Source of the DNA: Streptosporangium canum
GTDB taxonomy: Bacteria; Actinomycetota; Actinomycetes; Streptosporangiales; Streptosporangiaceae
Assembly: GCF_900113865.1 (NCBI RefSeq)
Contig: NZ_FOQY01000034.1
Location: 34,120-98,119, forward strand
Reading direction: 5' to 3'
DNA: 64,000 nucleotides
Below are positions 35,567 to 48,089 of the stretch, in pieces. The translations under genes were made by a program, and so were the position numbers. The notes beneath the pieces were generated by a model that ran no database searches, was not told the origin of the DNA, and worked only from the letters and a program-made list of their open reading frames with translations. Within the stretch, counting starts at the first letter, position 1; every line of letters begins with the position of its first letter.

Positions 35567-35753
35567 GAGGCACGTCGGACGTGGCGGTGATCGAGGCCTC
35601 ATCAGGTCCGGTCCGGTCCGGTGCGGTCGCCGCGCCGGCGGCCAGGCGTCACGACGGGACGGCCGGAGGCGGGCGCGACCACCGCGTGACCGTCGCGGTC
35701 CGTCCCGCCGCCGCGATCGAGACGGGCACGAGTACGGCGAAGGAGTTCTGCAG

Positions 35754-36500
35754 GTGCCGCGCGAATTCGAGATACACCGGGTGGCCGAGCTCGACACGAC
35801 CCCGGAGCAGGTGTGGGAGGCGATCGCCACCGGTCCGGGGATCGACTCCTGGTTCGTGGGGCGCAGCCATGTCGAGCCCGCCGAGGGCGGCGCGGTCCGC
35901 ACGGACATGGGGAACGGCTATGTCCAGGACTCCGTCGTGACCGCGTGGAACCCGCTGAAACAGTTCGCCTACCGCAGCGCCGGCGAGAAGGGGAGATTCG
36001 TCGCGTTCGACTACCTCATCGAGGGACGCGGCGGGGGCAGCACCGTGCTGCGGACCGTGGCCAGCGGTTTCCTGCCCGGCGACGACTGGGAGGCGGAGTA
36101 CGACGCCATGACCAAGGGCGGGGAGATGTACTTCCGTACGCTGGTCGAGCGCCTCACCCACTTCCCCGGCCGGGCCGCGTCGTCCTTCACCGTGTTCGGA
36201 CCGCCGGTGGCCGGCTGGGAGCGGACGCGGGCGGTGCTCGTCGGCGCGCTCGGGCTGAGCGACCCGGTCACCGAAGGCGACCGGGTGCGCTTCACCCCGG
36301 ACGGGCTCGCGCCGGTCGAGGGCGTCGTGTACGCCGTCAACCCCGACACCCTGGGCGTGCGCACGGGCGACGCGATCTACCGGTTCCTGCGTGCCTTCCA
36401 GGGTGGGCTGATGATCGGCCACCACGTCTTCTCCGACGGGACGGGCCTGGCGGAGACCGAGCGGGCCTGGCGGGCCTGGCTCACCCGGCTGCCCGTCTGA
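35754..36500 (+). CDS. SRPBCC/AHSA1 domain protein
   Basis: A 248-aa START/Bet v 1-like protein. EIHRVAELDTTPEQVWEAIATGPGIDSWF is the typical opening helix-grip; VTAWNPLKQFAYRS and GSTVLRTVASGF follow. A second half (about 145-245) continues past the usual 150-aa AHSA1 length with VRFTPDGLAPVEGVVYAVNPD. Members bind hydrophobic ligands or interact with Hsp90-type chaperones. The GTG at 35754 has AAGGAG 8 bases upstream. Confidence 0.8.
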   Translation: MPREFEIHRVAELDTTPEQVWEAIATGPGIDSWFVGRSHVEPAEGGAVRTDMGNGYVQDSVVTAWNPLKQFAYRSAGEKGRFVAFDYLIEGRGGGSTVLRTVASGFLPGDDWEAEYDAMTKGGEMYFRTLVERLTHFPGRAASSFTVFGPPVAGWERTRAVLVGALGLSDPVTEGDRVRFTPDGLAPVEGVVYAVNPDTLGVRTGDAIYRFLRAFQGGLMIGHHVFSDGTGLAETERAWRAWLTRLPV

Positions 36501-36529
36501 CGGCGGACGCTCGCCGGTAGCCTGTCCGG

Positions 36530-37159
36530 ATGGCTGCGCCGTACCTCACGCTGGAAGACGTCATCGAGCACGAGATCGAGATCAAGCGGTCACGGTTCGT
36601 CTGCGCGATCGCCCCGGCGATCTCGGAGGAGGCGGCCAGGCGGTTCGTGGCCGAGCGCAGGCGGCTGTACGGCGACGCCACGCACAACTGCTCCGCCTAC
36701 GTGATCGGCGGCGACCGGCTGGTCCAGAAGGCCGACGACGACGGGGAGCCCGGCGGCACCGCCGGCACCCCGATGCTGGAGACGCTGCTGCGCCGCGGGC
36801 TCGGCGACGTGGTGGCGGTGGTCACGCGCTACTTCGGCGGGGTGAAGCTGGGCGCGGGCGGTCTCGTCCGGGCCTACGGCTCGTCGGTCGGCAAGACGCT
36901 GGACCTCGCCTCCCTGATCGAGATGGTGCCCGCCAGAATCATGTCGGTGACCGTGGACCACGTCCTGGCGGGGCGGCTGGAGAACGACCTGCGCATCTCG
37001 CCGTACGAGGTCAGGGAGGTCGTCTATGGCGCCGAGGTCGGCTTCCGGATCGCGGTGCGGGAGGCCGACCTGGCCGCCTTCCCCGGCTGGGTCGCCACGT
37101 TGACGGCCGGCCGGGCGGAGGTCGGGACCGGGGAGACGGTCTACCTCAGGAGTGCCTGA
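36530..37159 (+). CDS. YigZ/IMPACT family protein
   Basis: A 209-aa member of the conserved UPF0029/YigZ family. RSRFVCAIAPAISEEAA, THNCSAYVIGG, DDDGEPGGTAGTPML and TRYFGGVKLGAGGLVRAYG are the family signatures; the C-terminal part is the DUF1949-like ferredoxin fold. Function is unclear; eukaryotic IMPACT regulates Gcn2 and bacterial YigZ may act on peptides or ribosomes. TAGCCT (36518-36523) lies 6 bases before the ATG, so it is probably leaderless. Confidence 0.93.
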   Translation: MAAPYLTLEDVIEHEIEIKRSRFVCAIAPAISEEAARRFVAERRRLYGDATHNCSAYVIGGDRLVQKADDDGEPGGTAGTPMLETLLRRGLGDVVAVVTRYFGGVKLGAGGLVRAYGSSVGKTLDLASLIEMVPARIMSVTVDHVLAGRLENDLRISPYEVREVVYGAEVGFRIAVREADLAAFPGWVATLTAGRAEVGTGETVYLRSA

Positions 37160-37167
37160 CCGGTATG

Positions 37168-37190
37168 CGCCGGCGCCTTCGCGCCCGGCG
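37168..37190 (+). terminator. Hairpin after the yigZ-like gene
   Basis: CGCCGGCGC (37168-37176) pairs with GCGC-CGGCG (37181-37190, one bulged C) around CTTC, followed by GTGAAAA. The rest of the gap 37191-37480 shows only a low-quality Pro/Arg-rich frame and no gene that I support. Confidence 0.55.
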
Positions 37191-37497
37191 GTGAAAACTG
37201 TGGGATGGATCACAGGCGGTTGCGGAACTTCGCCGCTGACCAGCGGCCGGGGCCCGTCCGTCCCGCCCCGGGAGCCGATCCCCGCACCTACCCCGCCGCC
37301 CGCACCTCGGCGGCCGATGGGGGCCTGACGTGCGGAAATCCCCGGATTAGCCGATCACCCGCGCGGTCGGCCCGGCCGTCGCGGGCGCGCGAGGGGGACC
37401 TGAGGTTTTCCCCACCCCGCGCACTGGGGTGCGTGTGAGGCGAGCTCGATGGTCTCCCTCATTTCTGGCATATTCAAATTTCTCTAGCCTTGTTGCC

Positions 37498-38133
37498 ATG
37501 AGTGCAACCAACGTTGACGGAATCGCCGGGTGGGCGATCAATCTTATGGAGACCCTGGGCGCGCCCGGGGCCGGGGTGGCCATCGCGCTCGAGAATCTGT
37601 TCCCGCCGCTGCCGAGCGAGGTGATCCTGCCGCTGGCCGGGTTCACCGCGAGCAAGGGGAACATGACCCTGTTCGACGCCATCCTCTGGACCACCCTCGG
37701 CTCCGTGATCGGCGCGCTGGCACTCTACGGGATCGGGGCGCTGCTGGGCCGTGAGCGGGTGGTCGCCATCGCGGCGAAGCTGCCGCTGATCAGCGTCTCC
37801 GACATCGAGAAGACCGAGGCATGGTTCGCCAGGCACGGTAAGAAGACGGTCTTCTTCGGCCGGATGATCCCCATCTTCCGCAGTCTCATCTCGATCCCGG
37901 CCGGGGTCGAGCGCATGCCGATCTCGATCTTCACCCTTCTCACCACGCTGGGCAGCCTCATCTGGAACACGGCCTTCGTGATGGCCGGTTACCTGCTCGG
38001 CGAGAACTGGTCGCTGGTCGAGGACTACGCCGGGATCCTGTCCAAGGCCGTGCTGGGCATCGTGGTCCTCGCCGTGGTGATCTTCATCGTGGTCCGGCTG
38101 ACGGACCGGCGCAAGGGCAGGCACCACGCGTAG
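37498..38133 (+). CDS. DedA family membrane protein (second copy)
   Basis: A 211-aa DedA/VTT protein: ENLFPPLPSEVILPLAGFTASKG is the re-entrant acidic loop and FFGRMIPIFRSLISIPAGVERMP the G-R-x-x-P-x-x-R motif, a closer fit to canonical DedA than the copy at 14019. TAGCCT (37485-37490) lies exactly 7 bases before the ATG with no ribosome site, so it is probably leaderless. The kinase gene starts 2 bases after its stop, making a DedA-kinase-regulator operon, which suggests an envelope-stress link. Confidence 0.92.
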   Translation: MSATNVDGIAGWAINLMETLGAPGAGVAIALENLFPPLPSEVILPLAGFTASKGNMTLFDAILWTTLGSVIGALALYGIGALLGRERVVAIAAKLPLISVSDIEKTEAWFARHGKKTVFFGRMIPIFRSLISIPAGVERMPISIFTLLTTLGSLIWNTAFVMAGYLLGENWSLVEDYAGILSKAVLGIVVLAVVIFIVVRLTDRRKGRHHA

Positions 38134-38135
38134 CG

Positions 38136-39260
38136 ATGACCACGCTGACAAGGCCCCTGCGGTCGCTGGCCGGACTCGCGCTGGGCGTCCCCACGGCCCT
38201 CGCCGAGCTGGCCTTCCTCCTGGCCACGGCCCCGCTCCTGGCCTTCCCCAGGGCGCGGCGGCACGTGCTCGCCGCGGCCACGACGCTGGCCGACGTCGAG
38301 GTCCGGCGGCTGGGCCTGCTCGGCGGGGCCGAGGTCTCCGGCTACGACGGGCGGCGGGCGCTGCGCTACGTGGCCTGGCGCTGGCCGGTGGGGGTGCTGG
38401 GCGCCCTGGTGCTCGCGCTGCTGGTCGCCGGGATCGGCGCCGGGGTGCGGATCGCCTGGGACTGGGGGCGGGGCGAGCCGTTCGACGGCATGAAGCCGAC
38501 CATGCTGCTCGTGCTCTACTTCGCGGTCCTCGGACTGGTCCTGCTCTTCCTGGAGATCATGGGGCTCGTCGGGCTGGTCGCCCTTGAGCGCCGGGTGGCC
38601 CGGTGGGCGCTCGGGCCGAGCGCCACCGAGCTGCTCGAACGCCGCATCACCGAGCTGGCCGAGTCCCGCTCGGGCATCGTGGCGGCCGTCGACCAGGAGC
38701 GCAGGCGCATCGAGCGCGACCTCCACGACGGCGTGCAGCAGCGCCTGGTCGCGCTGGCCATGCTGATCGGCCGGGCCCGCCGGGGCCGCGCGCCGGAACT
38801 GCTCGACGAGCTGCTCCACCAGGCCCACGAGGAGGCCCAGGGAGCACTGGGCGACCTGCGGGAGGTGGCCTGGCGGGTCTACCCGACCGGCCTGGACTCC
38901 CTCGGCCTCAGAGACGCCCTCGCCACCGTCGCCGAGCGTGCCGGGCTGCCGGTCACGGTCCACTACGATCTTGCCGAGCGCCCCGTCGGGCAGGTGGAGA
39001 CGGCGGCGTACTTCGTGGTCTGCGAGGCCGTCACCAACGCGGCCAAGCACGCGGCGGCCGGTGCGGTCACCGTCGAGATCTTCAAGAAAGGGACGGTGGT
39101 CGTCGTGCGGGCACAGGACGACGGGCGCGGCGGCGCCGACCCCTCCGGCGGAGGGCTCTCCGGCCTCGCCCGCCGGGTGGCCGCCCTGGACGGGCGCTTC
39201 CACGTCGACAGTCCGTACGGCGGGCCCACCACGATCACCGCGGAGCTCCCATGCGGGTGA
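38136..39260 (+). CDS. Sensor histidine kinase, NarL/DesK type
   Basis: A 374-aa membrane kinase. Hydrophobic segments lie at about 14-38, 83-104 and 122-150; there is no large extracellular domain, so the signal may be sensed in the membrane. The HisKA_3 phosphoacceptor is His197 in RRIERDLHDGVQQRLVALAM; the HATPase N box is CEAVTNAAKHA and the G box DDGRGGADPSGGGLSGLARR. It overlaps the response-regulator gene by 10 bp. Confidence 0.92.
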   Translation: MTTLTRPLRSLAGLALGVPTALAELAFLLATAPLLAFPRARRHVLAAATTLADVEVRRLGLLGGAEVSGYDGRRALRYVAWRWPVGVLGALVLALLVAGIGAGVRIAWDWGRGEPFDGMKPTMLLVLYFAVLGLVLLFLEIMGLVGLVALERRVARWALGPSATELLERRITELAESRSGIVAAVDQERRRIERDLHDGVQQRLVALAMLIGRARRGRAPELLDELLHQAHEEAQGALGDLREVAWRVYPTGLDSLGLRDALATVAERAGLPVTVHYDLAERPVGQVETAAYFVVCEAVTNAAKHAAAGAVTVEIFKKGTVVVVRAQDDGRGGADPSGGGLSGLARRVAALDGRFHVDSPYGGPTTITAELPCG

Positions 39261-39895
39261 TCCTGGCCGAGGACTCCACGCTGCTGCGCGAAGGGCTGGT
39301 CCGGCTGCTGGTGGAGGAGGGGCACGAGGTCCTGGCCGCGGTCGGCGACGGTACGGCGCTCATCGAGGCGGTGGACGAGCACGGGCCCGACATCGTGGTG
39401 GCCGACGTGCGGATGCCGCCGACCCACACCGACGAGGGACTGCGGGCGGTGCTGGAGATCCGCCGCCGCCGGCCCGGCACGCGTGTGCTGGTCCTGTCGC
39501 AGTATGTCGAGAAGCGCTACGCCACCGAGCTGATGAGCGGCGACGTGGACGGGGTGGGCTACCTGCTCAAGGACCGGGTCGCCCAGATCGGCGACTTCCT
39601 CGACGCGCTCGACCGGGTCGGCGCCGGGGGAGCCGCCTTCGATCCCGAGGTGGTGCGGCAGCTCCTCGCCCGCACCACCCACGTCGACCCGCTGAGCCGA
39701 CTGACGCCCCGCGAACGCGACGTGCTGGACCACATGGCGCAGGGCTGCACCAACGCCTCCATCGCCGAGCGGCTCGTCGTCTCCCAGAGCGCGGTGGAGA
39801 AGCACGTCAACGCCATCTTCGACAAGCTCGGGCTCCTGCACGTCACCGGCTACAGCCGCCGGGTGCTGGCCGTGCTGCGTTATCTGGGGTCGTAG
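39251..39895 (+). CDS. Response regulator, NarL/LuxR family
   Basis: A 214-aa regulator. The receiver domain has the acidic pocket LAEDST and phosphoacceptor Asp52 in VVADVRMPP, with the conserved lysine in LLKDR. The output domain is a LuxR helix-turn-helix (LTPRERDVLDHMAQGCTNAS, then VSQSAVEKHVNAIFDKLGL). It is coupled to the kinase and, through it, to the DedA gene. Confidence 0.95.
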   Translation: MRVILAEDSTLLREGLVRLLVEEGHEVLAAVGDGTALIEAVDEHGPDIVVADVRMPPTHTDEGLRAVLEIRRRRPGTRVLVLSQYVEKRYATELMSGDVDGVGYLLKDRVAQIGDFLDALDRVGAGGAAFDPEVVRQLLARTTHVDPLSRLTPRERDVLDHMAQGCTNASIAERLVVSQSAVEKHVNAIFDKLGLLHVTGYSRRVLAVLRYLGS

Positions 39896-39904
39896 GGTCG
39901 ACGC

Positions 39905-41134
39905 TCAGCCCTCCAGGGCGTACTGCATCACGCGGAGCTTGGCCTGGGCCTCGGCGAGCTCGGCGGCCGGCGCGGAGTCGCCCATGATGCCGCAGCCGGC
40001 GAACAGACGGGCGCCGCGTCCCTCGATCTGGGCGCAGCGCAGCGCGATGCCCCACTCGCCGTCGCCCCGGGCGTCGATCCAGCCGACCGGCCCGGCGTAA
40101 CCGGCGCGGTCCATGCCCTCCAGCTCGCGGATGACGTCGAGCGCCGTCTCGGTGGGCGTCCCGCCGACGGCGGCCGTCGGGTGCATGGCGGCGACGACGT
40201 CCAGGACCGAGGCCCCGGCGGACAGGCGCCCGGTCACCGGGCTGGCCAGGTGCTGGACGTTGGACAGGACCAGGAGCTCGGGCTCCTCGGGCACCTTCAG
40301 CTCCGAGCAGAGCGGGGCCAGCGCCTCCCGGACCGACTCCACCGCGCAGGTGTGCTCGTAGCGGTCCTTCTCCGAGGCGAACAGGGCGGCGCCGCGCGCC
40401 ATGTCGTCGGCCTCGTCCGTGCCCCTGGAGACCGTGCCGGCCAGGACCAGGGACTCGATCGTCTCGCCGGTGTGCCGGACCAGCAGCTCCGGGGTGGCGC
40501 CGACCAGGCCGTCGCAGGAGAAGGTGTAGCACCCGGGGTAGCGGCGGGCCAGACGCGACAGCAGCAGGCGGACGTCGATCTCCCGCTCCGCCGTGGCGGT
40601 CAGGTCGCGGGCGAGCACGGCCTTCTCCAGGCGCCCCGACCTGATCTGCCGGACGGCCCGCGCCACGGCGTGCTCCCATTCGGGGGCGGTCAGGCTGCCG
40701 TCGCCGTACCGGATCCGGCCGGGGTCGCGGAGCGGGGTGACCAGGTCGAGCCGCTCCTCGCCGAGGGTGGTCAGCCAGGCGCGGCCGTCGCGGCGGGCCA
40801 GGACGACCCGAGGGACGACGAGGACCGAGCCCTGGGCGTCGGGGTCGAAGGTGAAGGAACCGAAGGCGACCGGGCCGGAGCCGGGGGCGCCCACGTCGTC
40901 GTCGACGTGGGCCTCGCCGAAGGTGTCCGACAGCCAGTCACGAGCCCACTCGAAACGCCTGGGGCCGGGTGGCACAGCCACACGTGCGGCCTCTCCCCAG
41001 GCCACCAGACCCTCGCCGTGCCTGATCCAGGCATAGGGGGCGGCCTCGGGAAGTCGCGCGAGCAGGTCGCCGGGGTCGCCGACGAGCGTGGTTCTGACCA
41101 CGAGGGGACGGTTCAATCCGAGCGCGACACTCAC
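39905..41134 (-). CDS. menF: Isochorismate synthase
   Basis: A 409-aa chorismate-binding enzyme. EKAVLARDLTATAE carries the lysine base; LVGATPELLVRHTGETIESLVLAGT, HLASPVTGRLSAG and MHPTAAVGGTPTETAL are the family blocks, ending with WGIALRCAQIEGRGARLFAGCGI. With menD and menE present, menaquinone synthesis is the likely role; a siderophore role (EntC type) is less likely as no aryl-acid genes are near. The GTG at 41134 is chosen because TAGAGT (41142-41147) lies 7 bases upstream; 22 more in-frame codons are probably untranslated. Confidence 0.9.
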   Translation of the reverse strand: MSVALGLNRPLVVRTTLVGDPGDLLARLPEAAPYAWIRHGEGLVAWGEAARVAVPPGPRRFEWARDWLSDTFGEAHVDDDVGAPGSGPVAFGSFTFDPDAQGSVLVVPRVVLARRDGRAWLTTLGEERLDLVTPLRDPGRIRYGDGSLTAPEWEHAVARAVRQIRSGRLEKAVLARDLTATAEREIDVRLLLSRLARRYPGCYTFSCDGLVGATPELLVRHTGETIESLVLAGTVSRGTDEADDMARGAALFASEKDRYEHTCAVESVREALAPLCSELKVPEEPELLVLSNVQHLASPVTGRLSAGASVLDVVAAMHPTAAVGGTPTETALDVIRELEGMDRAGYAGPVGWIDARGDGEWGIALRCAQIEGRGARLFAGCGIMGDSAPAAELAEAQAKLRVMQYALEG

Positions 41135-41299
41135 CCGGAACACTCTATGCGGGAAACTGAACGTGTTCGGCGGGCATCCCCCAGTCTGCACAGCCGCCAC
41201 GGTCTGTCAAGAAAACCAAGGCACTCGGTCAACGGAGAGCGCCACGCTGTCCTGCGGTGATACATCCGAGGCAGACGTGATCTCTCAGCCGGAGGTGCC

Positions 41300-42166
41300 A
41301 TGGCCTGCAAGACTGTGACCGCATTCACAGGGATCGTGACGCTCGCGGCCACCTGGGCGGTCCCCGCGGCGGCGTCGGCCGACGAGCCGTGGCGGCCGGT
41401 GGTGATGGCCGCGGTCGGAGACTCGATCAGTGCCGGGTTCAACGCCTGCGGCTGGTACGTCCCCTGCGCCTCGCGCTCCTGGTCCTCGGGTGACAGCCGG
41501 ACCGTCCAGAGCCACTACATGAGGTTGCGCGACCTGGACGACGGCATCGCCGGGCACAACATCACCCTCGCCGTCCCCGGCGCGACCAGCGCCGACCTCG
41601 CCGGGCAGATGGCCGGGGCCGTCGCCCGGCGCGCCGACTACGTGACGGTCCTGGTCGGCGCCCAGGACGCCTGCATGTCCGAGGAGCGGCGGATGACCCC
41701 GGTGGCGCTCTACCAGAGCCGGGTGACCGAGGCGTTGAGGCTGTTGCGGGCCGGGCGTCCCGGCGCCAGGGTGTTCGTGGCGAGCGTCCCCGACCTCAAG
41801 CGGCTGTGGCGGGTCGGCAAGGACAACGTGGTGGCGCGCGGGTTCTGGGCGATCGGCCGGATCTGCCCGACCATGCTGGCCAAGCCCACCTCGACCGCCG
41901 CGGCCGACCGGGCCCGCCGCGACCGGGTGCGCGGCAGGGTCGTCGCCTACAACGCCGTCCTGGCCAGGGTCTGCGCCGCGTACGGTCCGGCCTGCAGGTT
42001 CGACGGCAACGCCCTGTTCAACACCCCCTTCACACTGAGCCATGTCAGCAAATGGGACTTCTTCCACCCCAACGCCGCGGGCCAGCAGCTGATCGCCCAG
42101 AAGACCTTCCAGGCGATCCGCGACTGGGCCGACGAGCCCGTCTGGGAGCTGCAGACCCAGTCCTGA
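41300..42166 (+). CDS. Secreted SGNH/GDSL hydrolase
   Basis: A 288-aa esterase. A signal peptide covers about 1-28 (hydrophobic 7-22, ASA cleavage). Block I is AAVGDSISAGF with the nucleophile serine; block III-like VLVGAQDAC replaces the usual GxND with GAQD; block V is DFFHPNAAGQ with the Asp-His pair. Four to six cysteines could form disulfides outside the cell. GGAGGT precedes the ATG at 41300. The substrate is unknown (lipid or acetylated glycan). Confidence 0.88.
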   Translation: MACKTVTAFTGIVTLAATWAVPAAASADEPWRPVVMAAVGDSISAGFNACGWYVPCASRSWSSGDSRTVQSHYMRLRDLDDGIAGHNITLAVPGATSADLAGQMAGAVARRADYVTVLVGAQDACMSEERRMTPVALYQSRVTEALRLLRAGRPGARVFVASVPDLKRLWRVGKDNVVARGFWAIGRICPTMLAKPTSTAAADRARRDRVRGRVVAYNAVLARVCAAYGPACRFDGNALFNTPFTLSHVSKWDFFHPNAAGQQLIAQKTFQAIRDWADEPVWELQTQS

Positions 42167-42367
42167 CCGCCGGGCGACCGGATCGATCACCACGCGGCCC
42201 GTCATACCGGCACCGGCGGGCGGAGCCGGCGTACGGCGCCGCCTGCTCGGGCGGGCCGTAGCCCGGCGGGCCCGTTGTAGCCCGAGCCCACGAAGTCGAC
42301 GAGGTGGCCGGTGTCGGCCAGCGACCTCCACAGGGCGCCGCGGTACCCGCCGGGGAGTGCGAAGGAC

Positions 42368-42422
42368 GGACGGCCGCCCGCGCCGTTCCCCTCCTGACAG
42401 GGAACGCGGCGGACGGCCGTCC
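42368..42422. terminator. Long imperfect hairpin between convergent genes
   Basis: A 23-bp stem (42368-42390 with 42400-42422, three mismatches) closes a 9-base loop. It separates the converging esterase and I36-inhibitor genes and can terminate both. Nothing else is seen in 42167-42495. Confidence 0.7.
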
Positions 42423-42495
42423 TGGGTCTGGAACCGGGGGCGGAGCGCCGCTCACCCACGTCCGGGCGGAAGCGCTCGCGCCGCCCCCGGACGGG

Positions 42496-42900
42496 TCAGC
42501 ACGCGCCGATCTGGTCCACGGCGTCGATCCTCTTGCCGAAGTTGGTGTCGTAGGCCTTGGCGTAGTCGCCGGGAGTCGCCCTGCGCCGCTCCCTGGGGTC
42601 CCAGTCGATGAAGCAGGCCGAGGCGTTGGCGTAGAAGGAGTAGACGTGGTCGTGCAGGTTCGAAGGCATGTCGCGGTAGCCGCTCGCGGGCGTCCATCGC
42701 CAGGGGGTGCCGCTGAAGTTCCGGGAGTACCAGAAGCAGACCTGGCCGCTTCCGCACTGCTCGGCCGCACGCCTGAGCGCCGCGGCATGCTCGGCGGAGG
42801 AGCCCGCCTGCGCGTGCGCGGGCACGGCGAGCCCCGCGCACAGGAGGCCGGCGGCAAGGGCCGTGGCGGCGAGGCGGGTATTACGGATGCTTGATTTCAC
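42496..42900 (-). CDS. Peptidase inhibitor family I36 protein
   Basis: A 134-aa secreted protein. Signal peptide about 1-31 (AHA cleavage). The mature part has the crystallin-like I36 pattern CGSGQVCFWYSRNFSGTPW, then LHDHVYSFYANASACFIDWD; four cysteines can make two disulfides. The founding member is the Streptomyces metalloproteinase inhibitor SMPI. The GTG start has AGAGGA upstream. Confidence 0.88.
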   Translation of the reverse strand: MKSSIRNTRLAATALAAGLLCAGLAVPAHAQAGSSAEHAAALRRAAEQCGSGQVCFWYSRNFSGTPWRWTPASGYRDMPSNLHDHVYSFYANASACFIDWDPRERRRATPGDYAKAYDTNFGKRIDAVDQIGAC

Positions 42901-43128
42901 GTGGATCCTCTGGTCGGGGAGCGCTGTCGTCCGACCGATGGTGCCCTGCCCGCCTCCGTCACCACAAGTGATTATGTCGTTACCGAAAGTGAGGCAAGTC
43001 GATCTCGGTGCCCCCGGGGCCGGTGGGAGGGGGCGGGCGCCGTGAACCCGCCGCGGGCCGCGGAGGGCGGCCGGGCCGCCTCCCCGCGATCCCGGTCTCC
43101 CCGCCGGATCCGGGTCTCCCGCCGGAAC

Positions 43129-43875
43129 TCAGCCCGCCAGCGCGGCGAGCGCGGCCGCGGTCTCCACGGGCTTGGAGAACATCGGCCAGTGACCGGTGGG
43201 CACCGTCTCGAAGCTCCACTCCGGTCCGGCGAGCGCCGCGAAGAACGGGTGTCCGGCCGTGATCATCGCCTGGACCTGCTCCAGCGGCATCGAGCACGCG
43301 ATGAGCGTCTTGGGCAGCTTGTCCACCTCGCCCTTCAGCGTCAGCGGCTGGGTCATGGTGCCGTACGGCTGAGGCGTCGCGCGGGAGGCGAACCAGTCGA
43401 GTTCGGCCTCGCCCAGACCCTCCAGGCTGGCCCCGGCCTGCTCCTGCTCCGGCCAGGAGGGCAGCGGGTAGGCCGTCCCGCCCCCCTGCTCGGCGACCCG
43501 CGTCTCGATGAACGTCCTCCAGTCGGGCTCGTTGAGGTCCATGAACGTCATGCCGTCGGCCGTCGGGCCGCTGTCGAGATAGACAAGGCGGGCGACGCGC
43601 TCGGGGATCCGGTCGGCCGCGGCCGTGACGGCCGCGCTGGCGCCGCTGTGCCCGACGAGGATCACGTCGTGCAGGTCCGCGAAGACGACGGCGTTGACGA
43701 CGTCCTGGATGTGCGTCTCAAGGTCGACCCCGGCGCCCGCCAGGTGGGAGCGGTCGCCGAGTCCGGTGAGGGTGACCGGGTGGACGTCGTGACCGGCCTC
43801 GCGCAGCGGCGGGACGACCTTCTCCCAGGCCCAGGCGCCGAGCCAGAAACCGGGGACCAGAACGTAGGTGCTCAT
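43129..43875 (-). CDS. Alpha/beta hydrolase (esterase-like)
   Basis: A 248-aa hydrolase: VLVPGFWLGAWAWEKVVPPL oxyanion region, LVGHSGASAAV nucleophile elbow, likely acid in the 200s and VPTGHWPMFSKP with the catalytic histidine. It resembles plant-type methylesterase/salicylate-binding protein 2 homologues common in actinobacteria. It diverges from the WYL regulator with an 80-bp shared promoter region, which carries GGAC-N7-GTCC at 43921-43935, so it is the probable target of that regulator. Confidence 0.88.
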   Translation of the reverse strand: MSTYVLVPGFWLGAWAWEKVVPPLREAGHDVHPVTLTGLGDRSHLAGAGVDLETHIQDVVNAVVFADLHDVILVGHSGASAAVTAAADRIPERVARLVYLDSGPTADGMTFMDLNEPDWRTFIETRVAEQGGGTAYPLPSWPEQEQAGASLEGLGEAELDWFASRATPQPYGTMTQPLTLKGEVDKLPKTLIACSMPLEQVQAMITAGHPFFAALAGPEWSFETVPTGHWPMFSKPVETAAALAALAG

Positions 43876-43955
43876 ATCGGTGTCTCCTTCTTTGTGTGGT
43901 TTGATCGTAGAACGGAATCCGGACAGAACCGGTCCTGATTTTTTGGGGAGTTTCG

Positions 43956-44909
43956 ATGACCGTCACCCGGGTCCTCGCGCTGCTGGAGATCCTGCAGGCC
44001 GCCCCCGGTCTGACCGGGCCCGAACTCGCCGCCCGGCTGGAGGTGGACGAGCGCACGGTGCGCCGCTACGCGGTGAGGCTCTCCGAGCTCGGGGTGCCGG
44101 TGGAGGCCGAGCGCGGGCGCCACGGCGGCTACCGGCTCCTGCCCGGCTACAAGCTGCCGCCGCTGATGCTCACCGACGACGAGGCCACGGCCGTCGTGCT
44201 GGGGCTGCTGGCCGGGCGGCGGACCGGCCTCGCGGTGGGGGAGACGGCGACCGAGAGCGCGCTGGCCAAGATCCAGCGGGTGCTCCCGCAGGCGCTGCGC
44301 GAGCGTGTCGCCGCGGTGTCGGCGACGCTGGAACACACCAGGGCGCCGGTGCCGGCGAGCGCCCCGAAGGCAGGGCCGCTGCTCGCGCTCGCCGACGCCG
44401 CCCGCCACCGGCAGACGGTACGGCTGGCCTACCGGTCCTGGCGGGGCGAGTCCTCGGAACGCGACCTGGACCCCTACGGCATCGTCTTCCACTCCGGGCG
44501 CTGGTACGCCGCCGGGCTCGACCACAGCAGCGGGGAGGTGAGGACCTTCCGGGTGGACCGGGTGGCGGGCGCCGTACGGACCGGGCGGTCCTTCGACGAT
44601 CCGGGCGACTTCGACGCGGTCGCGCACGTGGTCGGGTCACTGTCGGCGGTGCCGTACCGGCACGAGGTGAAGGTGCTGCTGGCCGCCACCGTGGAGGAGG
44701 CGCGCAGGAGGATCCCGGCGGAGACGGCGACGCTGACCGAGACCGCCGGCGGGATCCTGCTGGAGACCAGGGCCGAGCAGCTGGGCGGGATGGCGCAGAT
44801 GCTGGCCGGGCTCGGCTGGCCGTTCACCGTGATCACCCCCGACGAGCTGCGCGGGGAGGTCAGGGCGCTGGCCGGACGGCTCATGGAGGCCGCCGGCGCC
44901 GCGCCCTGA
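43956..44909 (+). CDS. WYL-domain transcriptional regulator (YafY/DeoR-like)
   Basis: A 317-aa regulator. An HTH_11 domain (about 5-58) reads ALLEILQAAPGLTGPELAARLEV and ERTVRRYAVRLSELG. The WYL domain (about 135-215) has RYGW-like HSGRWYAAGLDHSSGEVRTFRVDRV; WYL domains bind nucleic acid or nucleotide-type ligands. A WCX C-terminal part follows. GGGGAG precedes the ATG. The divergent hydrolase gene is the likely target. Confidence 0.9.
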   Translation: MTVTRVLALLEILQAAPGLTGPELAARLEVDERTVRRYAVRLSELGVPVEAERGRHGGYRLLPGYKLPPLMLTDDEATAVVLGLLAGRRTGLAVGETATESALAKIQRVLPQALRERVAAVSATLEHTRAPVPASAPKAGPLLALADAARHRQTVRLAYRSWRGESSERDLDPYGIVFHSGRWYAAGLDHSSGEVRTFRVDRVAGAVRTGRSFDDPGDFDAVAHVVGSLSAVPYRHEVKVLLAATVEEARRRIPAETATLTETAGGILLETRAEQLGGMAQMLAGLGWPFTVITPDELRGEVRALAGRLMEAAGAAP

Positions 44910-44918
44910 TCCGCCCGC

Positions 44919-48089
<3,171 letters not shown>

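Noticed and set aside
37205..37438. 77-aa open frame after the yigZ-like gene
   Set aside because: No ribosome site, Pro/Arg/Ala-rich without structure, and followed directly by the promoter of the DedA gene.
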